The notes: a model not told the origin generated them from the sequence alone. A stretch of 64,000 bases of DNA from Ophioderma brevispina (GCA_023653785.1 JAMKCH010088071.1:35162-99161); one strand, 5' to 3'; positions 31,455 to 43,830 are shown, counted from the first letter of the stretch. A program made the numbers and translations.

Positions 31455-32107
31455 AAGTGCCACCAACATAACAAAGAAATGGTTCTGACCATAAGATTTC
31501 AGTCCAAGGAGAGAACATATATGGAAAACAACCTCTGCTACCAAGTGACACACCATTGCAAATTCAGAGTCAAACCATGAGTTTCTCATGGTCGAAAAAG
31601 AAACATAACAACCATATCCTATTCCTTTATATATTTTGGAGACTGCGAAACAAGCAGACATCCTTTTCCTCAGAAAATACGAAAATATGCTTAAGGCGAC
31701 GAAAATAAAAAACCCTGTTTTACGGGCCCGACCGACCCTGATTTTTCAGTTTTGCAGATTTTTTTTTTAGTTTTTCCAAAAATCATCTAAATCAGCCTGA
31801 TTTTTTATTTAGGCCCAAAAGTTGATCAATTTTTGTGTTGCAATATATTATTTAGGAAATTTGTTATTGTAAAAAAACCATTCTTTTTTCTCCTTGATGT
31901 TTTTAGATTTGGGGCTATTTTAGGCCAATTTTGAGCTCCAGAAAAGAAAAAAAAATTGACAAATAAAAATTTCGCCCGGACCGAACCGACCCTACTCGAA
32001 AGGTCCGCTCGGCCCGTAAAACACTTGTTTTTCTTTTCTTGCCTAATGTATATTATGAGCTGGCAGTACCTATTGAGCAGAATCTTACCAATTGCAAAGA
32101 AAGAATA
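31455..32107 (+). mobile_element. REL-endonuclease-type LINE fragment, copy 2, split by a MITE
   Basis: Starts with the GTGCCACCAACA...AAAGAAATGGT block shared with 26430 and runs in parallel with copy 1. In one frame it gives IPLYILETAKQADILFL near 31625, and after the insertion YYELAVPIEQNLTNCKERIK near 32055. These align with the D...(V/L) and E-L-T-V-P strands of PD-(D/E)xK nucleases in R2/R4-like LINEs. A 0.36-kb MITE separates the two. Confidence 0.55.
31690..32050. mobile_element. MITE with long GGCGACGAAAATAAAAAACC-type ends
   Basis: The left end GGCGACGAAAATAAAAAACC, continuing to a TGTTTTACGGGCCCGACCG block, is mirrored on the right by TCGGCCCGTAAAACA and TTTTTCTTTTCTTGCC. Interior AT-rich sequence has no coding. 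It lies inside the LINE copy at 31455-32107, so it is younger than that LINE. The target duplication was not resolved (TTAA versus CTAAT at the edges). Confidence 0.75.
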
Positions 32108-32120
32108 AAGGTATGATTTG

Positions 32121-32263
32121 GGGAACCGGTATTATCTTGATACGACGAATTGAAACCGGCATTGCCATTATTTTTGGGTGGAAGAACTCGGCCTCGATTT
32201 TCCACTTAAGAAATAATGGCATCGCCTTGGTTTCAATTCGTCGTAAAAAGAGTAACGGTTCCC
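32121..32263. mobile_element. Palindromic fold-back element
   Basis: 143 bases with arms of roughly 55 bases, starting GGGAACCG and ending CGGTTCCC. Inside are ACGACGAATTGAAACC and GCCATTATTT with their complements on the other arm. The small loop region is near 32185. It is typical of a fold-back MITE. Confidence 0.8.
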
Positions 32264-32289
32264 AACATCACACCCTTATTCCTAACAAA

Positions 32290-33235
32290 ACAATGAACTT
32301 TAGAGAATCTATTGATGCTGTATTAGATGGAACAAAAATAAATAGGGTCAACAATGCGAAGTTTTTAGGTGGTAATTATGGATGAGACTTATCATGGAAA
32401 TTTTTTTTTTTTTTTTCATATCAAAGCTGTGTCAAATACAATATCAGGTAGATGTGGATATACTTTACAATGAATGTTTTATTCCAAAGCGTGTCGTTTT
32501 ACGTATTTACGTACAACTATTTCCCCATACATTACATATGGTATTGGCTGGGGTAAACACTCCCAATTCTTATTTAGAAAGTCTGTAGATTCCAAAAACG
32601 GGCGTAAATATTACACCATCACATTACCTAACCTTGCTCATCCGGACCCCACTTTAAAGAGACCTTAAGATAATGTAAAGTGTTCGATGGTGTACAAACT
32701 TAATATTGGCATATTTTATGAATACACAATATAATCAACAACCACCGATTTTTTTTAATGAATGTTTTACAAAAATATTCAACGTACATGGTCATAATCC
32801 AGAAACCTAAATGAGTATTATTAAAGAACCAAAAGTAAATTGCTTCCAGGAGTGTTAGGCCCAATGGGCCCCTCTTCATTGGAACATTTGCCATTGAACA
32901 ATAAAAAGTTGAAAAAATGTTGGCATCTTTAAGGACTCAAACCCTAACGAAATATGTTATTTTATATGACCTGAAAATGATCATTATTTATTTATCCTAA
33001 CTTGTAACTTGACTAGGTATTTTTGCCTCTGTTGTATGTTATCTGTCTTGTGTACCTGTTTTTTAATTTACTTGTAACTATATTTGTCAAGGGGACGATC
33101 ACTTCTGGACAATTTTGGCCTTTGATCATTTCCTCCATATCATTGTAATTCATTTAGATAACTGTTTATCAATGTAATTGTTTTTTGATCATTTATTTCC
33201 TTTCTTGATAAGCATTATGATGTGGAAATAAATAA
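32290..33235 (+). mobile_element. Decayed LINE 3' fragment
   Basis: Near 32290-32390 the plus strand gives PNKTMNFRES and, further on, NNAKFLGG followed by DLSWK in another frame, the K-F-L-G-V motif of non-LTR reverse transcriptases. A ...PYITYGIGWG-like segment follows near 32530 (the thumb region). The AT-rich 3' part ends near 33235 with a GTGGAAATAAATAACTAC tail. Multiple frame changes are present. Confidence 0.65.
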
Positions 33236-33334
33236 CTACTAACTTACTACCATTTTCTAGTTTGGCCAAGTTTTATCGTTTTTTGTGGCCGCCATCGGCC
33301 AGCTATAGACCCAGTTTAGCAAATCGTTGTGCGT

Positions 33335-33375
33335 GTGTATGTGCGGATGTATGTGTGTGTGTGTTGTGTGTCACT
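33335..33375. repeat. GT microsatellite
   Basis: Imperfect GTGTGTGT run at the start of the repeat described next. Confidence 0.85.
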
Positions 33376-33409
33376 AAATTGTTAAGTTTTTTAATTTGAC
33401 CTAATTGGG

Positions 33410-33680
33410 AAAAGTTGAAGTTCATTTGTAACCAAACTTCTGTCATAGGGTTACACAATGGAATCCCTCATATGTTTGATGGTAAAGGTCATGTGCTGAG
33501 GTCAAAGGTCATGTGAGGTCAAGTTGAAAAATAGGCTAAAATGTACATTACCCAAAAATGTAAAATTACCTCATTGAAAACTTGAAGTTCACTTGGCACC
33601 AAATGTGGTTAATGGGACGCTGTGATCCCTCATATGTTGATGAGGTCAAAGGTCATGTGCCAAGGTCAAATGTCATGGAG
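33410..33680. repeat. Duplicated repeat unit carrying AGGTCA direct repeats
   Basis: Two similar units of about 170 bases, sharing (T/C)TTGAAGTTCA.TTG, CCAAA, GGAATCCCTCATATG/TGATCCCTCATATG, and AAAGGTCATGTG(C/A). Each contains TGAGGTCAAAGGTCATGTG, an AGGTCA-A-AGGTCA arrangement equal to a nuclear-receptor DR1 site (near 33498 and 33640). Confidence 0.7.
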
Positions 33681-33699
33681 CGGCCCACAGCTTATATTA

Positions 33700-35630
33700 T
33701 TTGGGATTAGTGATAAATAAAGCCGCGACCGCGAATTCTAGTTACATTTTACTTGATACGTTAACCGTGTAGTGTACACCAATTTTCATTGGTTATTTTG
33801 ATCACCGGGATATTTTTTTGGTCCATTTTCTGGATCCTGAGGCAGCACGATTGCCTATGTTTATTCTGTTTGTGATTGATTATTATTTACATATTTGCTA
33901 AGAACATCAAAATTGAACAATATCCAATGTACACACTAGCAAGAAAAAGAAATATAAAGATTAAAATTAAAATTGCCTCATAGTAGCCATGATGAACTCA
34001 TTAGCAAGAAACCGCTGTCATTCAAAGGATGTGACTCCTCTAACTCACTGAGGCAATGCATAACACAAGTTCATAAAATCATATATTAAAATGTAATTTT
34101 TATTATTTTATTAATCCTTCAGTGTAAGGGTTATGTTGGCATGACAGCTGCTCTCTGATTGGTCAAATATGCGATTCTCTGATTCTCACTTTTTAGGACT
34201 TTCGCGGGATTATTCCCGGTGATTCTTTTTGCGCGTGATTTGTCAAGTCGTGAGATCTTGAGGCAGGTGAGTGCATTTATTCTGTTTTTTATTTTTAATT
34301 TATAAGTTAAATCTCTATTTTTGCACTTGGATAATTTGTATTTTATTTATTTGCTCTGGAAAGTCATTTGGCTTAGAGTCCTTTACATTTTTTTGCTAAG
34401 GCAACCTCGAGTTTCAACTTATCTCTTATATATAAGCATAATAATTGTTTTGTATACGTAAGCCTACTTTCTAATAATGATAAGGGGATCGCATGTAGTT
34501 ATCCGTATCACAATAATTATCTTAGATTTCACGTACTCATGTTGGAGGTGTCCTGCTCCCTTTTTTATACAGGGTGAGTCCAAAAACACTTGACCCTGAT
34601 TGTATCCCCATTTGAATGTTTAAATAAACATACTCTAACGAAGGTGTGGTCATCGGAAATCCAATTCAATTATCTTTCATTTGCGGCAAAGATAATTCCA
34701 ATCGGGAATAAGGTTTGCCGAGCTACAGTCTTTTGAATCATAGTCCTTTTACCCTATCCACGATTCCCATTAAATAACACGGTGGCCACTAAGCAAATGA
34801 CTCCCCAAATATATAGGGTAGTGTTTCTGTTTATGTGAAATTAGTGTATCCAAAGGTGAAAAGTCAGTATAATGGTAAGTCTATTTCCAAACACTTTTTT
34901 AAGATTTGGCATATTTTGTCTACGAAAGACAATCTTATTTCTGAAAAGGTTGTCACCGATGTCTTTCCCTTCATATGGTATGATTCTTCACTCTCCAGAA
35001 ACCTGATACATCACAGTTATTTATTTTTCAATGATTTTATGATTGATGAGGACTTAAAAGTGTTAAGAGGGCACGTGGTAAATGGCGACTGAATTTTGTG
35101 GGGTTAAATAGCGTCGCATTGTATTTCTGCATCAAATCAATAGCCCGATTTTCTTCTGGACACTGACATGTGCTTTCAGCTGACACCGTTCACTTTCAAT
35201 GCGATCCGTGGACCTAGTCAAACGACTACTTGATTCAACGACTGTTAACTCGGTCTATACCTAACCGATGTGAATGATCTTTGCAGCCGCCAAAAAAAGT
35301 TTTTATTACAGAAATGAAACTAAGCTTTCAGATGATACCAAACATGTTAGATATGTGGTACTTAAAAATTCCAAGGCTGACACAATCAGGGGTCAATTTT
35401 TTTTGACTCAACCTGTACAGTACAGAAAGCTAGGACTCATTGCACATAGTGAGCGGGCCGAGCCTTGAAAAGTGCTCTAGTTTGCGAGTACCCTACCCCC
35501 CTCCCCACCGTACCAACAAAACACAACCACCCTTTATATTTGAAGGATAAATATATAAGATTTACGAAAATGTATGGTTGTGGTTGAAATATTTGTGGCA
35601 AGGGATGAATTTCTATGGCACAGAAAATGT
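33700..35630. other. Gene-free stretch with one possible mariner-like end
   Basis: TATACAGGGTGAGTCCAAAAACAC near 34567 resembles the terminal inverted repeat of Tc1/mariner-like elements, but no opposite end or transposase was found. An open frame at 34835-35092 has no domain I recognise. Confidence 0.35.
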
Positions 35631-36475
35631 AATTTGGGCTGCCAGTTAAGCGAATTATATTTTACCCTTCCCAGGAGATGAACATGCATCACAAACTTGT
35701 AATTGGCCATGTTGGGTCAGCCATCAAGGATCAAAAATTTATTGCGCATTAAAATCTAGTACATGTACTTTAATGATCATGCATTCCATACTTTCAGAAC
35801 GTCTAAGGCTTCTCAAACATCAAAGCTATATAGGGCTATATATATCTTAAATAATAGCAAAGTTATAAGAACGTAAAAATCTATCATAGGCCTCGCGGAT
35901 GGTGACTTCCCGCAGAACCGATCCATAAGGGCGTCCCTAAGATTGAGGCAACAATAATTAAGCAAAAGCAAACGTACTAATGGAAATTCTCCCACTACAT
36001 TTAGGGGAACCTACCTAAATTAGCAAAACAAATAAGGCAAGCAATGAATAAAAGCTGGGTAAATTACGCATATTAAACAAGGAGATCACCTAAGCATTAG
36101 CAATAAGCACCATTAAGCAAATAAGCAAGCATTGAATAAAAGCATGGGTGAATTACGCATATTGACAATTAAGGCGAGCTACCTAGCATTAGCAAAATAA
36201 GCCTAAAGCTGAGCCTTACACATGCGCTAAATTACAGTATTATTATTAAAATATTTGCTGAGTAGCCACTTGGCACCCCAAAATGTTAGTAACCTCCTCA
36301 CATGGGAAGTGCCTGTGAGAGTTAACAAATTAAAATTAAATGTTAATTTGTAATGTTAATTTGTGGGGACGGTGGGCTCTTCGAATAGTGTTGCCTGAAG
36401 AGTTAACTGATTAAAATGAAATATCATATATCGGTTTTCTCTGTCAATTAGAATATCTGAAGTTGAGCTTCCAAT
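35630..36475 (+). repeat. Left arm of a large inverted repeat
   Basis: Matches the reverse complement of about 47420-48390. Words shared in order, reading inward, include ATTTTACCCTT, GCCATGTTG, TCAGCCATCAAG, ATTAAAATCTAGTACATGTACT, AACGTCTAAGGCTTC, GCAAAGCTATATAGG (CAAAGCTATATAGGG here), three subterminal units with AATAAAAGC.TGGGT.AATTACGCATATT, AAGTGCCTG.GAGAGTTAAC, GATTAAAATGAAAT and AATTAGAATATCT. The inner edge is near 36475 and the outer edge near 35630. Confidence 0.85.
36008..36230 (+). repeat. Subterminal tandem repeats, left arm
   Basis: Two and a half units of roughly 85-95 bases, each with ACCTA(A)GCATTAGCAA, AATAAGCAAGCA(T/A)TGAATAAAAGC and GGGT(A/G)AATTACGCATATT. The reverse complement of the same array is at about 47595-47790 in the right arm. 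Confidence 0.85.
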
Positions 36476-36899
36476 CAAAATATATAAGAATATAATGCCC
36501 ATTATTTAATATGTTTTCACTTAATATAATACTGAATGTCTACCGATCTGAAACTTATTTATTTTATTTTACCAAAATTCACACTCGCACACCACAATAC
36601 CTCCCAACGAAGTCCTGACCATGAAATGTAGGACTCGCCAATAAAGCTGAATGAATAGTACACCAACTGCATGCAGGAACTGTCCCAAATAATCAAAGGA
36701 AAAATCAAAACTAGAATTGTGTTGTTTGTTTATTTGAAGTGTGAATAAAGGCCCATTGGGGCATTTGGAAAACAAAAAAAAGAAAACAATCAGAGCAATT
36801 TGAGATCTGTTGCCTGAAAATTAGCAACCGCCATTTTTGTTTGAATGAGTGCACTGCATGAATACACCAAGCTCATATCTACATGGAGTTTGTCAAAAA

Positions 36900-39590
36900 T
36901 CGGTGAGATTACAATGTTGTTATGTAAAAACATAAACGTTTTAATACACAATCAATAATTTCAATCAAATAACAAAAAATTTTTACAAATTTCCAATAAT
37001 CCATAATACAAAATACTTAAGGATCACACAAACAAACAATGACAATTAATGTAGAATGTGCCAAAAGGCCCAGAGGCGGCACATCCCCAAAAACTTAAAA
37101 GTTTACATACAAACTACGAACGACATGGATACGGGTGAAAACCATAATAAGACATATGCCCCAAGATAAACAAATTTAAATATTGAAAAATCTTATGTTT
37201 TTGTTATTTTAGTTGTTTTTTTGTATTGATTTCTAACATGTTTTATCGGATTTTGAACTTTTTAGATTTTTTTTTAATTTGTTCTTTTTTGTTAGTGTTT
37301 TAGAGTGTTAAATTGATCTAAAAAAAACTTTTTTTGTTTTGGTCAATTATAATATTGGAATTTTCTCGTATTACGAATTATGGAATGGCATTACGGCCGA
37401 ATAAAATACCCATCAAGGAGATTTGTAGTTGATTTGTACTGTACCTGTACATAAATAAAGCCCAATTCCAGGGTGTAAGTGTCAAAATATTAAAGAATGT
37501 TATGATAGAAAATAATGGTGCGGTATGGCTCTATACTGGCATTTGATATTGTTTCTAAGAGCCCCCATTTTTGGAGTTGAAAGAGTTTATTTAAGTTAAT
37601 TTTGGCGCGTTTTACCACCCCCTGGTTAGATAGCATAATGTAATAGGTAAAACAAGAGTACAATATAAGGAATGTAAATACGAAATACGGCCGTTACAAA
37701 AAAAAATGTTTTTAAGCTTGTTGATGATACCAATGTTTCTGATACTGTTTTTGATATACCATCAATAGGTTGGTTTCCAAGTTAGGTTTTATCAATTATA
37801 ACCCCTAAAAAGTTAGTTGAAGATACTCTTTGTAAGGACACATCGTTAAGAATGTTATTAATTGGTTGTGCGTGAAAAAAAATTATCCCTTGAAGATTTT
37901 CCAGCACAAATATTTGCTGTCAATATGCGGGAGTTCCTAAAACCCTATATTAATTTGTTTTTGAAGCATTAACAGACAATTTATTAGCTCAAACCAGTGG
38001 CTACTTCAACCAATTCCGTTATAATTAAGGTGATTTTAGATCAATATCTATGGTAAATAGTGATAGTCGTATAATCTGCAAATAATATAAACTAGTACCA
38101 TTTGAACAATTACGAATATCATTAACATATAGTATAGATAATAAGGGGCCAAGATGGATCCTGAGGAACACCACAACGTATTTTTTGAATTGGGAGTTTG
38201 GAATTCATCATCGTACAAAACTGCGTTCTATTGCTTAAATAATTTGCAAACCAGGTATAAACAATTCCCCGGAAACCATAATGGTTTAATTTAGTGACGT
38301 AATATATCTGGTCAATAGTGTCAAATGCTTGTGACAGGTCTAGAAAAATGCCAATTGTTGTTTCTTGTTTCTACCGCTGTACTAATTATAGCAACTAATT
38401 GATTATGGCATATAAGTTGAATGGTTTTCTGATCCCAAATTGGTTTTCATTTAATATTCCATATGTATTTATATAACTCATGCATCTATTGAAAACAATT
38501 CTTTCTAAAATTAGAAACTGTCGGTAGGAGTGAAAATGGTCGGTAATTTGAAAATAGTTCAGTATCAGCTTTTTTATATATAGGCACGACATGCGCTACA
38601 CTTTTAGGTCTTCAGGGACTATACCTGTGGATAATGAAAGGTTGAATATTGCAGTAAGTGGTTGTACAATTTCATAAGCAATTTGTTTGATTATAAAATT
38701 ACCAAAACCGTCATACCTGCGCTTTGTTTGGGGTACATGTTGCTAATAATTATATATTTCATTGAATATGGTTTCATGAACATACATGCACTTAATAGGA
38801 TTGTTTGTATATTATGAATATTTTTTCCCAGAACTCTGAATGTTAGATGCAGTTTTGGGCCTATATTCACAAAGAAAATTATTAATTCTTGCCAATTTCT
38901 TGTGAATTCGATACGTTTATTCCTGATTATATTTTAAATTGCTTTGTAAAGTTTACTTTTTCCACGACCAATCACATTATTGATCGTTTTGCATGTTTGG
39001 CGCATATTATTTTTGGAATGTTCAAATTTGTTAAAATAATACATCACGTTTAGATTTCTATTAAACTGTGCAATTTATTTCTATAGGTCTTAAATTGTTG
39101 GATTTGATAGTAAGTATTCGGACAGCAAGATATCTTATATAATTGGTTCTTTTGTTAATGCGTCTGAGCAAACCTTTCGTTATCCATGGTGAATTGGGTT
39201 CTTGCTTCTCTATTGATACATTTGGTAAGTGGAAATACAATAGTTTCATACAGTCAGTTAACGTGTGCATGAACTTTTGTAATCACAATTAGCGTCGTTT
39301 ATTTTAGCTTGTATCCAGTCGAAATTTATTCGTTTAAACTTCGCAATGTTCCCTTGTTAGGAGTTTCTTTTAAAACAAAATCTAATTAGCAGATTGATTC
39401 CTGCACTTTTTCTGGAACTGTCAAAATTGTAGGCAATATGATCAGATATATCGGTGATCAATATTGCTGAAGTACTGTATTATCGTTATTGTTAATATAT
39501 TGTCAATAATCGTAGAACTAGTTTCAGTTTGCTGTTTCACAAACAGAGCACGTCTGAAAATTAGAAGACCCCATTTTAGTTAATTTTTTT
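36900..39590 (-). mobile_element. Decayed LINE, minus strand, inside the inverted-repeat unit
   Basis: On the minus strand, in order: an endonuclease end (SSTIIDNI near 39515), a PWITKGLLRRINKR linker near 39185, FERIVFNRC-like thumb-proximal residues with YGILNENQFG near 38480, the FLDLSQAFDTID catalytic strand near 38330, CGVPQGSILAP near 38150, a degenerate Ala-Asp-Tyr-Thr box near 38075, and NFLGVIID near 37800. The last coding residues (AVMPFHN) lie near 37390. It is a CR1/Rex1-like non-LTR element with many stops. Similar sequences (TGCATGAATACACCAAGCTC near 36856 and TGCAGGAATTCACCAAGCTA near 39603) flank it in direct orientation. Confidence 0.75.
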
Positions 39591-40085
39591 TATTAGTTCA
39601 ACTGCAGGAATTCACCAAGCTAACATCTACATGAATGTGTTAAAATACGAGAGAATTACATTGAGTTACTGAATCACATAAGCGTATCTCCTTTATTCAC
39701 AGCTGTTTGAAAGTATCAAGTTACATTATGACAAAACCCAGAATAAAACAAAAAAACAATATACGCGACACACTTTTGACAAAGTGGTGTATTTATGCAA
39801 ACTAGATCCTGCGAAAAAATTGATGAAAATCATTCGGGCATAAATGATTTCCTCAAAATTTCTAGTTTTATAACGCTTTCAATGGGAAATATAAACATAT
39901 AAAGGGCGCAATACCGCCAGAATATGACCTTTGTAGGCCTATATGGCAAAAATTCCCGCAATGGACTTCTGATTCTTGGAGGAGGTACTAGGTCTTGCAT
40001 GTCCACTACCGTATACCAGTTGTCAAACGTGTGTCGCCATTGCTAAAAATGCACTAAAAATAAAAAGGGGGACAAAATCATGAGG

Positions 40086-40353
40086 GTCAAACAGCTGTGA
40101 TTGCTAACTTATACTATTAAAAAGAGAGTGAATGAATGATGAGTATGACGTTACATGCTAATTGACGGTTATAGTACACCTACTCTTGCCCCTTCTTTTC
40201 TCAAATGTATCCCAGTTTCATCAGAAAGACGACCAAATTACTTTAGCTTTTAGTACACGTACTCTGCCCTTACTGAACCCTCACAAAGTTGTAACCCAGT
40301 TCTCTCAAAAGACTGACCAAATTATACTGGAAAAGGGAAAGTAGCTGTTTGAC
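40086..40353. mobile_element. Short element with GTCAAACAGCT ends and an internal duplication
   Basis: GTCAAACAGCT at 40086-40096 and AGCTGTTTGAC at 40343-40353 are perfect inverted ends. Inside are two units of about 85 bases sharing TTTTAGTACAC.TACTCT.CC and CAGTT(T/C)(C/T)(A)TC...AAGAC.GACCAAATTA. It is a non-autonomous DNA element or a tandem-repeat-bearing MITE. Confidence 0.65.
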
Positions 40354-41136
40354 TGCTTACACAACTCTTTAAAATTTTCCATATATTTTGCATAAAGATG
40401 CCAATGGTCCATAACTTAAATATGAAATTGAATTGACGGCGTTTATAAAGGTGAACTTCCCTAACCTATCTTAAGGTTTTAACATTTTACCCCAAGTAAC
40501 CCACTACATGCACATGTTCCACCCAATAGCCAAGTACGCATAGATCTGTTGAAATAAAATTGGAGAAGAAAAAAATTAATAACACATTCCTCAATGGGGT
40601 TTGTCACCTGTTAAGACACGTTAATGGTGCCGCCTCAAAAGCAAAGGTAGTCTTTAAACGCAAACCAAAACAAGCACGTTAAAAATAAATGCACCCAGCG
40701 CGATTAGCTATTAATCTGACAATGACAAGCCAAATTGAAAAATAGTGTACACTGGAATTAGTATTTGAGCTTAAAGGAAGGAAAGATTGTCAAGATTTTT
40801 GTCAAGCTCAGTTTGACGTAAATTCATAAAATATTATGTACATACATAACGAATTCCCGAAAAAAAAATAATACAATTTGATGTAAATTAACAAAATAGA
40901 GCATTTTAATTTTTGCTTTTTTGATACGAAGAAAACGGGCGGATTTTTTCGCCACGGCTTCATTGATCAAAAGCGCCCAATTTTGCTCTCCTTTCGTGAC
41001 GTCAAAGTGATGACAAAACATCGTGTTGACTCGAATGTTATTTGACACTGTAATATTGATGGATTAATGAAAGTAATAATAACAATAGAAAAATAAAAGT
41101 TACAGAATGACATAATTTTGTATTTCGTTGTGTTTT

Positions 41137-41515
41137 AATGATTATTAAAGCGGGGATGGCCCGAATTTAGGAATATGAGTTTTCATCTTGATAGATTGAC
41201 CTCACCCAAAACCCCATATGTAAAGTTTTACGCAGATATTTCAATAAGTTTTCATGTGAGAGCCTAAAAACGTGATTTTGTACGCCCCATAGAGTAATGT
41301 GTTGTCAAATAAAATAATTATGGTCGACCAAAATAGGGGTACATTGGCGCTCATACTTCCCAAACCCAAACACCCTTTGGCCCTAGGATTCACCAGGGTA
41401 AATGAGGAAAGAAAAATTCGTAGCTTTCTTTCTGATACCAAAATGTTGACCACTGCAGGTAAAATATGGGCTTCTGGGGGACGAGGCTATAGCGATCGGG
41501 CCATGGACCTTTAAG
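41137..41515. repeat. Dispersed repeat, copy 1 inside the inverted-repeat unit
   Basis: Shares with 43470-43830, in order, TGGCCCGA, GATAGATTG, TGTAAAGTT, GATATTTCA, GAGAGC.TAAA, CAGGGTAAATGAG, and a final GGGACGAGGCTAT(T)AGCGATCGGGCCATGGAC. The orientation is the same and the copies are diverged. Confidence 0.8.
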
Positions 41516-41519
41516 TGGC

Positions 41520-43465
41520 AACACTGACGATATGATGGTCACAACGGTAAAAATTATGGATGGCATTCACGGTGATGTCATCATTTGCCTGCGATGTGGA
41601 TTTGTAGGAATCGTTTTCGAGTAACGCTATTGGGCAGGAAAATTAAAAGGGCAAAAATACTAAACAAATGTGGACAATTTTCAACATTTGATTTATATTG
41701 TAATCTACGTACTTAAGCTTTCAATCCATACCAAAAATTTTCCAAATATTCAGAATCATGACATATTTCCTTAATACACGAATTATAAAATTAAATAACA
41801 TAGCACCGTTAATCAAGAGCAAAAACATCAACCTTTAAGGGGAAATAAAACCAAAACTTTGCCAAATTTAAAACCCAACCAATCGAAATGAAAAAGCGCA
41901 AAAATAGCCAAATACCTTCGATATTAAATCCACCATTGAGTGTTGTTTTGTAGCATAGAAACTTACAAATATTAATGTCTGAGGAATTTTTTTCCGCATG
42001 AATGAGCATAACAACTTCCAAGAAAAGAAAAAAACCATATAATGACCAAAGTGACTTACGTATGCTCTTTAATTGAAATAACTACAACAGGAAGTTTTAG
42101 CCACACAAGGCCTACATAAGATTGAAGCTAGATTGAAAAACTTAAAAATATTGGATTTATTTCTTTCAAAACTTGACAAGATTGATTTATATCCTGCTTA
42201 TTTGTAGTTGAGCTAACTCGCATTCGAAAGACAAATTCCTCATTTTACAAAGACCCAAGTCGAGACCCACATTTAAATGATCCCATATTTTTTGCAAGGA
42301 AAAGGCTTGCTGGATTCTATTAAAGACGGAGCCTACTATATGAATGAAGCAGACGACACAAGCATATGCCCCACAATGTTTAATTTCAACTTTAGACGCA
42401 CCGCCCAAATTCGCTGAAGTGGTTGCCCTGATCCTAAAGCTATGGCACCAAAATTGATGAGGTGTTGACCAGACCGCCAAAAGTGAGAAACTTTTTATCA
42501 ACATGCACCCAAATTGGAATGGACAATGGCACACTGAAAATTAATAAACAGGCATATTGCGTAGGCATCGCTTTTAGGCCCAGGTGACGAAAATGGAACA
42601 CGAGTACAGAGCGAGACAAGTATAGGACGGAAAACCACTTTGATCTTGCAGTTATTTAGAATTTAACCCTTCCATGCGCCCATAACCTGTGTACGCTATG
42701 TCAACAACTAGAGTGATGTAATTCTCGAACTGACTGTTAATAAGCCACCTGAAAACATCCTTTAATTGATGTAATAAAGGAGTGTTGTATCTGTGACACC
42801 CAATAATTTTGAAACAAAAAGCACTATGATGACGATGGCCCCTCATTATTTCCCTATGAGGTGTTTAACGGGGAAAAAAAATGAAAAAAAACCGACTTCA
42901 TCAAGGCACGTGAAAAAGACGTAAACATAATGGCTGACCAAATTTGCTAAGGAACATAGGGTTCATTCCATTTTTCAAGAACAAGCACCACATTCCCAAA
43001 TCCTTTGGCCTAAGATAAAAAGTCGGATCTATCAATCTACGAAAGAAGGCCCTTCGGGGTGAAATGGCTTAACAACAAAAGTAAACCGAAAATGAACTGA
43101 CAACACTCACAAAAAACCGATCATGACTTAGTAATTTGCACTGTTAAATTAAAATACATGAAGTTTTTTCATGTGGAATTGAAATAATTGCATACTGAAT
43201 CAAAGGGGACCTAAATAGGACATATGAAGTAGAGCCCTCTGAGTTCTCAGATTCTAGGGAAAGGCAATATACCTGCAAAAAATCACAAGGACCCTAATAT
43301 ACATCCACATCGCCACGAATAGGAAAATCCTCCATATCCATAACTGCCTTATTTTTGCCACACCAAACTAACGGGTCACCCCGCTCCAAGATACGGGAAA
43401 GTGCACCTATATAGATCTAACACGTATACCGAACCTCTATGAGCGGCAATAATCGATGGCTGGGC
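41520..43465. other. Gene-free interior of the inverted-repeat unit
   Basis: No conserved protein motif on either strand. The minus open frame 42187-42534 (115 codons) shows no domain. Confidence 0.5.
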
Positions 43466-43469
43466 ATAT

Positions 43470-43830
43470 AGGGGGGGGGGTGGCCCGATACGGATATGGA
43501 CTTCCCATCTGATAGATTGGCTACACGCCAAAAGTCATCTGTAAAGTTCGCGCCGATATTTCATCCAGTTTTAATGCGAGAGCTTAAACGTGAAATTGTA
43601 AGCACCATAGAATACTGTGTAAATTAATATTGGTAGAACCCAGCGGGGCACATTTTCGCCATATCTTTCGAACCAAATCATCCATTGGATGGATTTCACA
43701 GGGTAAATGAGAAAAATTGCAGATCTTTGGATAACAAAATGTCGACTCTTATTTCTTTTTTTATCTGGTAAATAAAATCTTGATCTTCTGGGACGAGGCT
43801 ATTAGCGATCGGGCCATGGACTTTAAACTA
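43470..43830. repeat. Dispersed repeat, copy 2
   Basis: Second copy of the repeat at 41137-41515, preceded by a G-run at 43471-43480. The shared terminal word containing AGCGATCGGGCCATGGAC marks the same right boundary in both copies. Confidence 0.8.

Noticed and set aside
36008..36230. CRISPR-like array
   Set aside because: The direct repeats are tandem units with no unique spacers, and the sequence is clearly eukaryotic.
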